DNA from: Bacteroidales bacterium
GTDB lineage: Bacteria > Bacteroidota > Bacteroidia > Bacteroidales > FEN-979
DNA: 35,206 nt
NCBI GenBank assembly: GCA_017882335.1
Contig: JADGPR010000001.1
Location: forward strand, 91,172 to 126,377
Reading direction: 5' to 3'
The position numbers and the translations under genes were made by a program. Each line of letters opens with the position of its first letter. The stretch's first letter is position 1. Shown here piece after piece: positions 1-7,991 of the stretch. A model generated the notes under the pieces. The model searched no databases and was not told where the DNA came from. It saw only the letters and a program-made list of their open reading frames with translations.

Positions 1-310
1 ATTCCAGTTTATACAGGGAGTCGTTCTGGTAAAACGAACTGGTATCGGACTTATAAAATGCTTCCGAACGGTTGGAATGGAGTTTGGCGTTATCTTCTGC
101 AAGAATACGGTTGACCCTCCGGAGGGAAAAATATTCGGAAACATTACTTGACATATTCAGCAAGGCGCCTGCAAACCTGTTTGAAACGGTTGTCACGGCA
201 TTGTTCTGGTACTCGTTGTTATTAAAAAGAAGCAGCAGTGATATTGCCTCCAATGCCAGGAAAAGGAAATAGATATACTGTTTCTGGAGGAAATAGAGCA
301 GGTAACGCAT
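1..310 (-). CDS. mreC: Rod shape-determining protein MreC, N-terminal part (cut by window edge)
   Basis: Reading the minus strand from the ATG at 310 gives an open frame to the window edge, about 103 residues. It begins MRYLLYFLQKQYIYFLFL, a short cytoplasmic start followed by a single membrane helix, then LEAISLLLLFNNNEYQ and a periplasmic stretch with YFSLRRVNRILAEDNAKL, the coiled-coil start typical of MreC. MreC is the periplasm-facing scaffold of the elongasome that links MreB filaments to wall synthases. It starts 8 bp after the mreB stop, so the two are surely cotranscribed. The C-terminal beta domains lie outside the window. The identity rests on N-terminal pattern and position after mreB, both of which agree. 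Confidence 0.88.
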   Translation of the reverse strand, partial: MRYLLYFLQKQYIYFLFLALEAISLLLLFNNNEYQNNAVTTVSNRFAGALLNMSSNVSEYFSLRRVNRILAEDNAKLHSNRSEAFYKSDTSSFYQNDSLYKLE

Positions 311-318
311 AACTTCCT

Positions 319-1332
319 TTACTTAATGAGGAAGGTGAATTTGTCGAAATTTTTTAAAGCGATCCCGGTACCTCTTGCTACTGCCCTCAGCGGGTCTTCT
401 GCCACATGTACCTTTAGTTTCGTCCTGAGTTGAATTCGTTTATCCAGTCCCCGCAAAAGCGAACCGCCGCCGGCAAGGTAGATTCCGGTTTCAAAGATGT
501 CAGCTGCCAGTTCGGGAGGGGTCATTTCGAGTGCATTCAACACGGCTGCTTCGATCTTCATGATGGATTTATCGAGGGCATGGGCAATTTCTGCATGATT
601 TATGATCACTTCCTTGGGAATACCGGTGAGCATATCGCGGCCATGAACGGCGTATTCGGGCGGAGGATTGTCGATGTCGGCAAGGGCAGCGCCAACTTCT
701 ATCTTGATCCGTTCTGCTGTACGTTCTCCGATATTGAGGTTGTGCTGTTTCCGCATATATTCTTCGATATCGGAATTAAATTCATCCCCTGCAATCCGGA
801 TGGATTTATTGTTGACGATCCCGCCCAGTGCAATCACGGCGATTTCGCTTGTGCCGCCACCGATGTCGATGACCATATTCCCGATCGGTTCCAGCACATC
901 GATTCCGATGCCTATGGCAGCAGCCATGGGTTCGTGAATCAGCCTGACCTCTTTTGCCCCTGCCTGTTCTGCCGAATCTTTTACGGCACGTTCTTCTACT
1001 TCAGTAATGCCGGAAGGAATGCAAATGACCATTTTCAAGGCGGGGGGAAACCAGGATTTCCGGAGGTCGATCATCTTGATCATTTCCCGGATCATGTGCT
1101 CTGCTGCATGAAAATCAGCGATCACACCGCCCCGGAGGGGACGGATGGTTTTGATGTTTTCGTGGGTCTTACCATGCATCATCTGGGCTTTTTTGCCCAC
1201 GGCGATGATCTTTCCAGAGCTGCGTTCGATGGCCACAATGGATGGTTCATCAACAACAACTTTATCATTATAGATGATGATGGTATTGGCGGTACCAAGA
1301 TCGATTGCTATTTCTTTTGTAAACAAGCCCAT
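319..1332 (-). CDS. mreB: Rod shape-determining actin homologue MreB
   Basis: This 337-residue protein is the full usual length of MreB. It shows the actin-fold nucleotide motifs in order: phosphate-1 DLGTANT (11-17), the HEPMAAAIG segment with the conserved Glu134, phosphate-2 VIDIGGGTSE (154-163) and the adenosine motif GIYLAGGGSLLRG (283-295). It forms membrane-bound antiparallel filaments that direct lateral wall synthesis. The start MGLFTKEIAIDLG is the family norm, and the N-terminal residues would serve as membrane anchor. It lies 11 bp downstream of purH and 8 bp upstream of mreC, the gene order common in Bacteroidetes. A 305-codon open frame on the opposite strand is a by-product of codon use. 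Confidence 0.97.
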   Translation of the reverse strand: MGLFTKEIAIDLGTANTIIIYNDKVVVDEPSIVAIERSSGKIIAVGKKAQMMHGKTHENIKTIRPLRGGVIADFHAAEHMIREMIKMIDLRKSWFPPALKMVICIPSGITEVEERAVKDSAEQAGAKEVRLIHEPMAAAIGIGIDVLEPIGNMVIDIGGGTSEIAVIALGGIVNNKSIRIAGDEFNSDIEEYMRKQHNLNIGERTAERIKIEVGAALADIDNPPPEYAVHGRDMLTGIPKEVIINHAEIAHALDKSIMKIEAAVLNALEMTPPELAADIFETGIYLAGGGSLLRGLDKRIQLRTKLKVHVAEDPLRAVARGTGIALKNFDKFTFLIK

Positions 1333-1343
1333 TTCAACTGTTT

Positions 1344-2864
1344 TTAATGTTTAAAGTGCCTGATTCCGGTGAAAACCATTGACATTTCGTGCTCATCGCA
1401 AAAGCTGATCGAATCTGCGTCCTTGATCGACCCACCCGGTTGCACCACGGCAGAAATACCTTCCCTGCATGCGATCTCAACCGAATCGGCAAAAGGGAAA
1501 AATGCGTCGGAAGCCATTACAGCGCCTTTCAGTTCAAACCCGAAATCATGTGCTTTCTGAATTGCCTGTTTCAATGCATCCACCCTGGATGTCTGGCCGG
1601 TTCCTGAACCGATCAACTGTTTTCCCCTGACCAGCACAATGGTATTGGATTTCTGATGTTTGACAATCTTATTGGCAAAAATCAGGTCGGAAACCTCTGT
1701 ATCTGTTGGAGCCTTTTTCGAAACCAAGTGAAAATCAGATTCCATCTCCGTTTTCAGATCCTTTTCCTGCTCAAGTGCCCCGTTCAGGATCGATTTAAAC
1801 TGAACCTCAGAAAAATCAACGGATTTCTTCTGCAAAAGTATTCTATTTTTCTTTGATTTCAGTATTTCCAGCGCTTTTTCGTCATATTCGGATGCAATCA
1901 GGATCTCAAAAAAAAGCTTGTTCAGTTCTTCTGCAACGCCGGTATCAATCGGTCTGTTTGCAATGATCACCCCGCCGAAGGCAGAAATGGGATCGCAGGC
2001 GAGGGCATCGTACCAGGCTTTTTTCAGGTTGGTTCGGCTGGCAACCCCGCAGGCATTGGTGTGTTTGATGACGACAAAAGTGGGTTCGCAGAATTCTTTG
2101 CTCAGGGCAATAGCCGCATCAATATCCACGATGTTGTTGTACGAAATTACTTTCCCGTGAAGCTGGTTGAAGACCTCGTCCAGATTTCCGTAAAAGAGTG
2201 CCTGCTGGTGGGGGTTTTCTCCATACCGCAGTGGAAATGACTGAATGATGCTTTTTTTGAATGCCGGTATGTTTTGTTCCTTGTTGAAATACTCAAAGAT
2301 TTTTGTATCGTAATGTGAAGAAACATTGAATGCCTGTGTTGCAAAATATTTCCGGTCTTCCAGACTGGTAATGCCTTCCTTTTTTTGAAGAAGCTCGATC
2401 AGGTGGTTATAATGTGATGCAGAAGGAACGATCACCACATCCCGGAAATTCTTGGCCGCAGCCCGTATGAGTGAAATACCGCCGATGTCTATCTTTTCTA
2501 TGATTTCATCTTCATCCTTCGTAGTTGCAACTGTATTTTCGAAAGGATACAGATCCACGATGACAAGGTCAACAGGGGGAATCCCGTATTTTTCAAGTTC
2601 CTGCAGGTCCCGTGGGTCTTCTCTTCGGTAGAGAATACCACCAAGGACTTTCGGGTGAAGGGTTTTCACCCTCCCGCCAAAAATGGAAGGATAACCTGTA
2701 ACGGATTCAACAGAAATGACGTCTAATCCCTGTTTTTGCAAATAATCATAAGTTCCACCTGTGGAAAGTACTTTTATTCCAAGTTTGTTCAGCAGACGGG
2801 CGATTTCGTCGATCCGGTCTTTTGAAAATACAGAGATTATTGCGGTACGAATTCTGACATCCAT
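1344..2864 (-). CDS. purH: Bifunctional AICAR transformylase / IMP cyclohydrolase
   Basis: PurH carries out the last two steps of IMP synthesis: formylation of AICAR with 10-formyl-THF, then ring closure. The 506 residues match the family length. The N-terminal cyclohydrolase (MGS-like) domain, about 1-145, has STGGTYDYL (34-42) and GYPSIFGGRVKTLHPK (57-72). The transformylase part carries RYGENPHQ (213-220) and the catalytic Lys267-His268 in VIKHTNACG. It is the first visible gene of the purH-mreB-mreC unit and is divergent from the ABC permease at 2999; the 134-bp gap must hold both promoters. Coupling of purine synthesis with cell-shape genes in one transcript is a known Bacteroidetes arrangement. 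Confidence 0.97.
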   Translation of the reverse strand: MDVRIRTAIISVFSKDRIDEIARLLNKLGIKVLSTGGTYDYLQKQGLDVISVESVTGYPSIFGGRVKTLHPKVLGGILYRREDPRDLQELEKYGIPPVDLVIVDLYPFENTVATTKDEDEIIEKIDIGGISLIRAAAKNFRDVVIVPSASHYNHLIELLQKKEGITSLEDRKYFATQAFNVSSHYDTKIFEYFNKEQNIPAFKKSIIQSFPLRYGENPHQQALFYGNLDEVFNQLHGKVISYNNIVDIDAAIALSKEFCEPTFVVIKHTNACGVASRTNLKKAWYDALACDPISAFGGVIIANRPIDTGVAEELNKLFFEILIASEYDEKALEILKSKKNRILLQKKSVDFSEVQFKSILNGALEQEKDLKTEMESDFHLVSKKAPTDTEVSDLIFANKIVKHQKSNTIVLVRGKQLIGSGTGQTSRVDALKQAIQKAHDFGFELKGAVMASDAFFPFADSVEIACREGISAVVQPGGSIKDADSISFCDEHEMSMVFTGIRHFKH

Positions 2865-2938
2865 AGGCGTTTCATGAAAGGGAATTCACCTTGCAATGTT
2901 ACCAAATTTTAGGCTAAGATACAATGATTTCTTCCGTG

Positions 2939-2970
2939 TTTCAGAACAATTTGTATTACTTTTACGTTTG
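2939..2970 (+). promoter_or_regulatory. Candidate sigma-ABfr-type promoter of the ABC permease gene
   Basis: The Bacteroidetes -7 box TAnnTTTG is matched exactly by TACGTTTG at 2963-2970. A degenerate -33 box TTTC (consensus TTTG) lies 20 bp upstream at 2939-2942. The implied start would be about 20 bp before the ATG at 2999. This is motif matching only. Confidence 0.5.
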
Positions 2971-2998
2971 TATTTTAGATCTTTAGCTTCATTCCAAT

Positions 2999-4243
2999 AT
3001 GTTTCAACTTCTTCGTCTTATTCGTGAGAGTTACCTGTTTGCTTTTCAAGCAATTATTGTCAACAGGGTTCGTACGGTCCTTTCCCTTTTAGGGATCGCT
3101 ATCGGGATCTTCTGCATTATTTCCGTTTTTACCATTTTTGATTCCATGGAACTTTCGATCCGGAAAAGTATTGATACTCTTGGCAGCAATGTGCTCTATA
3201 TTCAGAAATGGCCATGGTCCATGGGTAACAATTACCCCTGGTGGAAATATTACCAGCGCCCGGAAGCCTCCCTGGCCGATATGCGTGAAATCCAGACCCG
3301 CAGCAATCTTGCCGATGCAACTGCTTTCTTTATACAAGTGAACAAAACCGTAAAATTCCGCAGCAATTATGTTGACAATGTGGGTGTGATGGGCGTTTCA
3401 CAGGATTTTGACCGGGTATGGAAATTTGAACTGGCTGACGGCCGGTATTTTTCACCTATCGAGTCAAACAGCGGAAAGAACGTTGCCATCATCGGGGCCG
3501 ACATTGCAACAGGTCTGTTCCAGGAAGCAATGGCGGTAGGCCAGAAAATCAAAATATTTGGCAGAAATATAGAAGTCATAGGGGTGACGAAAAAAGAGGG
3601 GGATGATTTCTTCGGAAACTCGAACGATAAGGTTGTAATGTTGCCTATTTCTTATTGCCGGAACATGGTCGACATGAATGAAGTCGGGACATGCATCATC
3701 GTCAAAGCCAAACCCCTTGTTTCAAACGAACAATTGATTGATGAACTCACAGGGATCATGCGGTCGATCCGGAAACTGAAACCTGCTGCAGAAGACAACT
3801 TTGCCATCAACGAAACCAGTATTATTTCGAAAAGTTTCGACGGCTTATTTTCAATGATCGGAACCGTTGGCTGGATCATCGGCGGGTTTTCACTTTTGGT
3901 GGGAGGATTTGGGATCGCGAATATCATGTTTGTTTCTGTCAAAGAAAGAACCAGCATTATCGGGATCCAGAAGGCGCTTGGCGCGAAAAATTATTTTATT
4001 CTGCTGCAGTTTTTATTTGAAGCCATATTCCTGTCGCTGATCGGTGGAATTGTGGGATTGCTGATCGTTATTATCCTTGCAGTTGTCGTTTCCCTGAGCA
4101 CCACCTTCCATCTCATCATTACTCCCGGAAATGTTTTCCTGGGTATCGGGGTCTCGGCTATTATCGGGTTGATTTCCGGCATCATCCCTGCGTTTTCCGC
4201 ATCCAGGCTGGATCCGGTGGAGGCTATGCGGACAGGGGCTTAA
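2999..4243 (+). CDS. MacB/FtsX-type ABC transporter permease
   Basis: This is a 414-residue inner-membrane protein with the MacB layout. One N-terminal helix (about 20-45, TVLSLLGIAIGIFCIISVF) is followed by a periplasmic MacB_PCD domain (about 50-275). A C-terminal FtsX domain (about 285-410) has three helices, the coupling segment VKERTSIIGIQKALGAK and the terminal SRLDPVEAMR. Members are mechanotransducers working with a LolD/MacB-type ATPase, moving lipoproteins, peptides or drugs. No ATPase gene is adjacent, so the partner must be encoded elsewhere; the substrate cannot be named. Its stop overlaps the stop of the convergent ferritin-like gene by 4 bp, leaving no space for a separate terminator. 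Confidence 0.85.
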   Translation: MFQLLRLIRESYLFAFQAIIVNRVRTVLSLLGIAIGIFCIISVFTIFDSMELSIRKSIDTLGSNVLYIQKWPWSMGNNYPWWKYYQRPEASLADMREIQTRSNLADATAFFIQVNKTVKFRSNYVDNVGVMGVSQDFDRVWKFELADGRYFSPIESNSGKNVAIIGADIATGLFQEAMAVGQKIKIFGRNIEVIGVTKKEGDDFFGNSNDKVVMLPISYCRNMVDMNEVGTCIIVKAKPLVSNEQLIDELTGIMRSIRKLKPAAEDNFAINETSIISKSFDGLFSMIGTVGWIIGGFSLLVGGFGIANIMFVSVKERTSIIGIQKALGAKNYFILLQFLFEAIFLSLIGGIVGLLIVIILAVVVSLSTTFHLIITPGNVFLGIGVSAIIGLISGIIPAFSASRLDPVEAMRTGA

Positions 4244-4743
4244 AATGGCCAGAACTGGTTATTGTACCAGATCTTTTCTTTCAGTTCATTATCAAGATCA
4301 TTCAGTATTTTCAGGTGGCCTTTTTCCCAGTCGGACAGCCAATTGTAGAGTATTTTTTCGTTCGGATCCGTGGCGGTTTCTGCCTGCGTTGAATAAACAT
4401 CAATGGCCTTTTTCTCCATATCGATCGCTGCAGAAATTGCCGCAGCTTCAAATCCTGCAGCGGCGATCCTATTCTTTACCTCCCCGGAAAGAACCATATT
4501 TGCGATACCATCGGCTGTCTGATCCTGTAAATTAGGACAGGTGAATTCCTGATTTTTCTCGAAGCTCAGGAATTGTTCAGAAAGAAATTTCACATGAATG
4601 GATTCTTCGGCCGCCATAGTTTTAAATACGTTGCTGATCTCTGGATCACTGGTTTGTTCGGCCACGGTTGTATAAAATGCAAATCCTCTTTTTTCCATGA
4701 GGATGGCCATTTTCAGGATATCAAGTGATTTGTTGGTGTCCAT
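4240..4743 (-). CDS. Ferritin-like (rubrerythrin-type) diiron protein
   Basis: This 167-residue protein is largely helical and fits a four-helix ferritin-like bundle. It carries a carboxylate/His set suited to a diiron site: Glu17 in LMEKRGFAFY, Glu46/Glu47 with His50 (EESIH), Glu110 in IDMEKKAIDVY, and Glu140 with His143 (EKGH). It has no rubredoxin domain (only one Cys), so it is a rubrerythrin-like protein without that module. Related proteins act in peroxide reduction or iron handling in anaerobes, which would suit this organism, but the activity is not proven by sequence. It is monocistronic in appearance, converging on the ABC permease with a 4-bp overlap of stop codons. Confidence 0.8.
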   Translation of the reverse strand: MDTNKSLDILKMAILMEKRGFAFYTTVAEQTSDPEISNVFKTMAAEESIHVKFLSEQFLSFEKNQEFTCPNLQDQTADGIANMVLSGEVKNRIAAAGFEAAAISAAIDMEKKAIDVYSTQAETATDPNEKILYNWLSDWEKGHLKILNDLDNELKEKIWYNNQFWPF

Positions 4744-4794
4744 AGGATGTTTATTAGGTTTTGTGGGTCAAACTTAATACAATTTTCGGGACGC

Positions 4795-4806
4795 GTAACG
4801 CGTTAC
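4795..4806. repeat. 12-bp perfect palindrome between ferritin-like gene and udk
   Basis: GTAACGCGTTAC is self-complementary and lies in the 114-bp gap upstream of the ferritin-like gene and downstream of udk. The surrounding words (acgcgtaacgcgttac) resemble those of the hairpin at 5985-6012, so it may belong to the word-repeat elements found in other gaps. It could also serve as udk terminator, though no T-run follows directly. Confidence 0.5.
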
Positions 4807-4857
4807 ATGTGACAAAATTTTCAATTACCCTAATGGCCAATGGCTAATGCCTAACTC

Positions 4858-5469
4858 TTATTTATGGAGATACATCTTTATCCGGGACGCCAGGACATCG
4901 ATTGCCACATGATTCTGGCCCCCCTGCGGAATGATGATGTCTGCATAGCGTTTGGTAGGTTCAATGAACTGGAGGTGCATGGGCTTAACAAATTTATCGT
5001 AGTGCTGAAGCACCTGTTGAAACGATCTTCCCCTTTCTTCGATGTCACGCCTGATAATCCTCATCAGGCGGTCATCGCCATCGGCATCAACATAGATTTT
5101 GATGTCCATGCGTTTCCTTAAGCGGGGATTGGTCAGGATGAGAATCCCTTCCACGATGATTACCTCTTTGGGAACAACCGGTATGGTTTCATTCGACCTG
5201 GCACATGTTACATAGGAATAGACTGGCATTTCGACCGAAGAACCGGTTTTCAGCATGTCCAGGTGTTTGATCAGCAGGTTGAATTCAATGGAAGAAGGAT
5301 GGTCAAAGTTAATACGGGCACGTTCTTCCGCCGAAAGATGTCCGTTATCACGATAGTAAGCATCCTGCGGGATCACCGATACTGCATCCTTTGGTAAATG
5401 ACGAATGATCTGGTTGACCACGGTCGATTTCCCCGAACCTGAACCTCCTGCAATTCCAATGATGAGCAT
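4858..5469 (-). CDS. udk: Uridine kinase
   Basis: This 203-residue P-loop NMP-kinase-like enzyme phosphorylates uridine or cytidine to UMP/CMP in pyrimidine salvage. The Walker A motif GIAGGSGSGKST starts at residue 5, followed by IPQDAYYRD and NFDHPSSIE, the uridine-kinase nucleoside-binding segments. VIVEGILIL is the Walker B strand, and RRDIEERGRS the lid. Length and start are as in bacterial Udk. It lies 19 bp downstream of mce and is read in the same direction, so the two probably form an mce-udk transcript although their pathways are unrelated. Confidence 0.95.
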   Translation of the reverse strand: MLIIGIAGGSGSGKSTVVNQIIRHLPKDAVSVIPQDAYYRDNGHLSAEERARINFDHPSSIEFNLLIKHLDMLKTGSSVEMPVYSYVTCARSNETIPVVPKEVIIVEGILILTNPRLRKRMDIKIYVDADGDDRLMRIIRRDIEERGRSFQQVLQHYDKFVKPMHLQFIEPTKRYADIIIPQGGQNHVAIDVLASRIKMYLHK

Positions 5470-5488
5470 CTTTCTGTTATAAATGATT

Positions 5489-5890
5489 TTATTTACTGCA
5501 GAATTCGATCAGTACGCCATGGGTAGATTTGGGATGGAGAAACCCGATGTTCATTCCTTCTGCCCCCTTCCGGGAAACTTCATCGATGAGTATTAGTCCT
5601 TTTTCTTCTGCGGATTTTAATGCCTGGTCAACATTATCAAAAGCAAAAGCCAAATGATGGATGCCTTCCCCCTTTTTCTCCAGGAATTTCCCGATTGGGC
5701 CTTCCGGATCCGTCGATTCGAGTAATTCGATCTTAGTTTGTCCGATTTTGAAAAAGGCAGTCCTGACTTTCTGGTCTTTTACTTCTTCGATCGCATAACA
5801 TTTGATCCCAAGAAGGTTTTCAAACCAGGGAATGCTTTCAACAAGGCTCTTTACCGCAATTCCAAGATGTTCAATATGAGTAGGCTCCAT
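5489..5890 (-). CDS. mce: Methylmalonyl-CoA epimerase
   Basis: This is a 133-residue vicinal-oxygen-chelate (glyoxalase-fold) protein made of two beta-alpha-beta-beta-beta modules. Likely metal ligands and catalytic residues are His8 (HIEHLGIAV), Glu55 (KIELLE), His78/His79 (GEGIHHLAF) and Glu129 (GVLIEFCSK). It interconverts (2R)- and (2S)-methylmalonyl-CoA in the succinate-propionate pathway. The enzyme that uses its product, methylmalonyl-CoA mutase, needs adenosylcobalamin. The presence of mce therefore implies that the cell obtains or makes corrinoids, which matters for HgcA further along. It is divergent from the tetR gene. Confidence 0.93.
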   Translation of the reverse strand: MEPTHIEHLGIAVKSLVESIPWFENLLGIKCYAIEEVKDQKVRTAFFKIGQTKIELLESTDPEGPIGKFLEKKGEGIHHLAFAFDNVDQALKSAEEKGLILIDEVSRKGAEGMNIGFLHPKSTHGVLIEFCSK

Positions 5891-5984
5891 AATGATTGAA
5901 AGTTGTTAAAGTGTTCAGACAAAGTTATTTGGATTTTTTGAATTACAAGCAGAAACGGAGAAAAAAAGTCTGGAACAAGAATCT

Positions 5985-6012
5985 CGTGATGCGTTATGCG
6001 TTACGCGTCACG
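5985..6012. repeat. Word-repeat hairpin upstream of mce
   Basis: Arms CGTGATGCG (5985-5993) and CGCGTCACG (6004-6012) pair with one mismatch. The interior repeats the word tgcgtta. It lies in the divergent mce/tetR gap and shares words with the elements at 4791-4812 and 7990-8005. Confidence 0.5.
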
Positions 6013-6075
6013 ATTCAAACCACACATCATAAAAAAACAAAACTGGTCAACTCATACAAATCTTTTGTATCTTTA

Positions 6076-6096
6076 GACGATTTTAGTCAAATCGTC
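6076..6096. promoter_or_regulatory. Probable TetR operator: perfect 8-bp inverted repeat
   Basis: GACGATTT (6076-6083), five central bases, then AAATCGTC (6089-6096) make a 21-bp dyad with perfect arms. It starts directly after TATCTTTA (6068-6075), a near match to the TAnnTTTG -7 box, and ends 19 bp before the tetR start. Size and position are those of an autorepression operator for a TetR dimer. No second copy was noticed elsewhere in the window. Confidence 0.6.
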
Positions 6097-6115
6097 GAAT
6101 TAAAATTTTAAAGCC

Positions 6116-6700
6116 TTGATTCAAAAGGATAACACGAGGGCATCCATTGTAAATGCCGCCAGCGACATCTTCAGCAAATATGGGTACAAAAAGACCACTA
6201 TGGATGACATCGCACTGGCTCTGGGTAAAGGCAAAAGCTCTATTTATTATTATTTCCGGAATAAGGAAGAGATCTTCCAGGCTGTCCTTGAACAAGAGGT
6301 GATCCTCCTGAAAACAAAGCTGCAGAAAGCGGTGAACCGGAAAAAGCATCACAAAGGAAAATTAAAAGCATATATTATAACCCGCATGAAGGGATTCGAG
6401 AGTATGATCAATTTCTATAATGCGGTTAAAAATGAATATTTATCGCAATTTGAATTCATTGAACGCATCCGGCACAAGTATGATCAGGAAGAGATCGCTA
6501 CCGTAAAGGGAATTCTTGAGGAAGGGGTTGAAAAAGGCGATTTCAGTATCGAAGATCCTTCTCTCGCTGCCATTGCCATTGTAACTTCAATGAAGGGTTT
6601 TGAGATCCCGTTGTTCATTACCGGAAAGAAAGAACAGGATATTGAACAGATTGTGGATAAGTTAATGAAAATGCTGTTTAACGGAATCCTGAAAAAATGA
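6116..6700 (+). CDS. TetR/AcrR family transcriptional regulator
   Basis: The 194-residue protein has the TetR N-terminal DNA-binding domain: ASIVNAASDIFSKYGYKKTT, then the helix-turn-helix MDDIALALGKGKSSIYYYF and NKEEIFQAVLE. The C-terminal ligand-binding half (about 60-194) has no recognisable ligand signature. A TTG at 6116 is chosen as start because it gives the usual family N-terminus and an in-frame stop lies just upstream at 6101; the next ATG would remove half of the HTH domain. It probably represses itself through the dyad at 6076-6096. The neighbouring YncE-like gene, 228 bp downstream with its own promoter, may or may not be a target. Confidence 0.88.
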   Translation: MIQKDNTRASIVNAASDIFSKYGYKKTTMDDIALALGKGKSSIYYYFRNKEEIFQAVLEQEVILLKTKLQKAVNRKKHHKGKLKAYIITRMKGFESMINFYNAVKNEYLSQFEFIERIRHKYDQEEIATVKGILEEGVEKGDFSIEDPSLAAIAIVTSMKGFEIPLFITGKKEQDIEQIVDKLMKMLFNGILKK

Positions 6701-6733
6701 TCAAACAAAGCATGCATTCATGCATCAAGATAT

Positions 6734-6815
6734 GAAAGACACAAGATTATGGCAATTTCTGAATAATTTGTTTTTTGGTTAATACATTTTATCCTCACTC
6801 CAGCTTGTGTCTTTC
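6734..6815. repeat. 12-bp perfect inverted repeat with 58-bp spacer
   Basis: GAAAGACACAAG (6734-6745) is repeated exactly in reverse complement as CTTGTGTCTTTC (6804-6815). It sits in the 228-bp gap between tetR and the YncE-like gene, just upstream of the latter's promoter. A T-rich run follows the second arm, so it might end the tetR transcript, but the long spacer is unusual for a terminator. A smaller palindrome (ATGCATTCATGCAT) lies just before it. Confidence 0.55.
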
Positions 6816-6836
6816 TTTTTTCAATCAGATCTTTGA

Positions 6837-6903
6837 TACCTTTGTTTCGGGCTAAAGCCCTGGATTTATTTTGCTGACTAATTCCTCTGCTCAAAGTCCA
6901 GGG
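6837..6903 (+). promoter_or_regulatory. Promoter and structured leader of the YncE-like gene
   Basis: TACCTTTG at 6837-6844 matches the TAnnTTTG -7 box. The leader then contains a hairpin GGGCT-AA-AGCCC (6849-6860) and a wider inverted repeat CCCTGGA (6858-6864)/TCCAGGG (6897-6903). The words gggctaaagccc are common in Bacteroidetes intergenic repeats, so the structure may be a repeat element rather than a regulator. Confidence 0.45.
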
Positions 6904-6928
6904 TAATTCAAATTAAAAAAACCGAACC

Positions 6929-7936
6929 ATGAAAAAACTTTCTTTTGTTATCATTTGCGTGTGGCTGATGGCAATGCAATTTTCTTTCGCACAAAACAAA
7001 TCCACTGAATACAAGGTAATAAAGACAATTCCGGTGGAAGGACCCGGTGGCTGGGATTATCTGACAGTTGATAAACCAAGCCAGCGATTGTTTATCTCAC
7101 ATAGTACCTGTGTGGATGTGGTTGATCTGAAAACAGAAAAACACGTTGGACAGATACCCAATACGACTGGCGTTCATGGTATTGCCTGTGTTCCTGATTT
7201 GAACAAAGGTTTTATCACGGCCGGCCGGCTTGATTCGGTCATTGTATTCGACCTGAAGACATTAAAAGTGCTTGATAAAGTTATTACCGGCAAGAACCCT
7301 GATGCGATTCTCTATGATGCATACAGCAACCGGATCTTCACCTTCAATGGCAGGGGTCACTCGGTAACTGCTATTGATGCAAAAACAAACAATGTTGTTG
7401 GGACGTTGTTTGTATCAGGAAAACCTGAAGCCGCTGTCACAAACGGAAAAGGAAAGATCTTCTGCAACATTGAAGATAAATCAACTGTGGTGAAGTTTGA
7501 TGCTCTTACTTTGAAAATCGATGCTGAATGGCCCCTTGAACCGGGAAAAGAGCCATCGGGACTTGACATTGACATCAAAAACAATCGCCTGTTTTCGGCC
7601 TGCAGCGATTCGAAACAAATTGTTGTAATGGATGCTGCCAGCGGGAAGATTATTGCCACCTTGCCCATGGGCGAAGGATGCGATGGCCTCATCTTCATTC
7701 CTGGGGATCACAACGCAATCTCATCCAATGGTGAAGGAACCCTTACCGTGGTACACCAGAACGGCCCTAACGATTACAAGGTCGTGCAGACCCTTGCAAC
7801 CAGGAAAAGTGCACGTACCATTACTTACGATGAAACAACTAAAAGAATATACCTGCCTTCAGCGGAGGTGACCATGGATAATGGCAAGCGGAACGTTGTT
7901 CCCGGATCATTCAAGATCATGGTTGTTTCGAAATAG
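6929..7936 (+). CDS. Exported YncE/YVTN-type beta-propeller protein
   Basis: The 335-residue protein begins with a signal peptide (about 1-22, ending FSFAQ). The rest is a series of roughly 40-residue four-stranded blades of the YVTN/NHL type, for example RLFISHSTCVDVVDLKT, RIFTFNGRGHSVTAIDAKT and LFSACSDSKQIVVMDAASG. Seven-bladed propellers of this family are periplasmic or surface proteins; some bind metals or DNA, but no function can be assigned here. No lipobox and no type IX sorting domain are visible, so the periplasm is likely. It has its own promoter at 6837 and converges on the ACR3 gene. A link with the metal locus is only positional. Confidence 0.8.
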   Translation: MKKLSFVIICVWLMAMQFSFAQNKSTEYKVIKTIPVEGPGGWDYLTVDKPSQRLFISHSTCVDVVDLKTEKHVGQIPNTTGVHGIACVPDLNKGFITAGRLDSVIVFDLKTLKVLDKVITGKNPDAILYDAYSNRIFTFNGRGHSVTAIDAKTNNVVGTLFVSGKPEAAVTNGKGKIFCNIEDKSTVVKFDALTLKIDAEWPLEPGKEPSGLDIDIKNNRLFSACSDSKQIVVMDAASGKIIATLPMGEGCDGLIFIPGDHNAISSNGEGTLTVVHQNGPNDYKVVQTLATRKSARTITYDETTKRIYLPSAEVTMDNGKRNVVPGSFKIMVVSK

Positions 7937-7956
7937 CGAAGTGGCGAAATGGGGAA

Positions 7957-7978
7957 ACCTGCCTACCGGCAGGCAGGT
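7957..7978. terminator. Hairpin between convergent YncE-like and ACR3 genes
   Basis: ACCTGCCT (7957-7964) and AGGCAGGT (7971-7978) form a perfect 8-bp stem with a 6-base loop, midway between two convergent stop codons. It could serve as a bidirectional terminator. The cctgccnnccggcaggcagg word occurs widely as a Bacteroidetes intergenic repeat, and flanking gcgaa words suggest a repeat element that spans the gap. Confidence 0.6.
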
Positions 7979-7991
7979 AGCGAAAATTTTG

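Noticed and set aside
430-1347. 305-codon open frame on the plus strand across mreB
   Set aside because: It is exactly antisense to a clear mreB with full motifs; its Phe/His/Cys-rich composition is that of a shadow frame.
5896-6111. 71-codon frame between mce and tetR
   Set aside because: It runs through the hairpin at 5985-6012 and the tetR promoter/operator, and is Lys/Val-rich with no family features.
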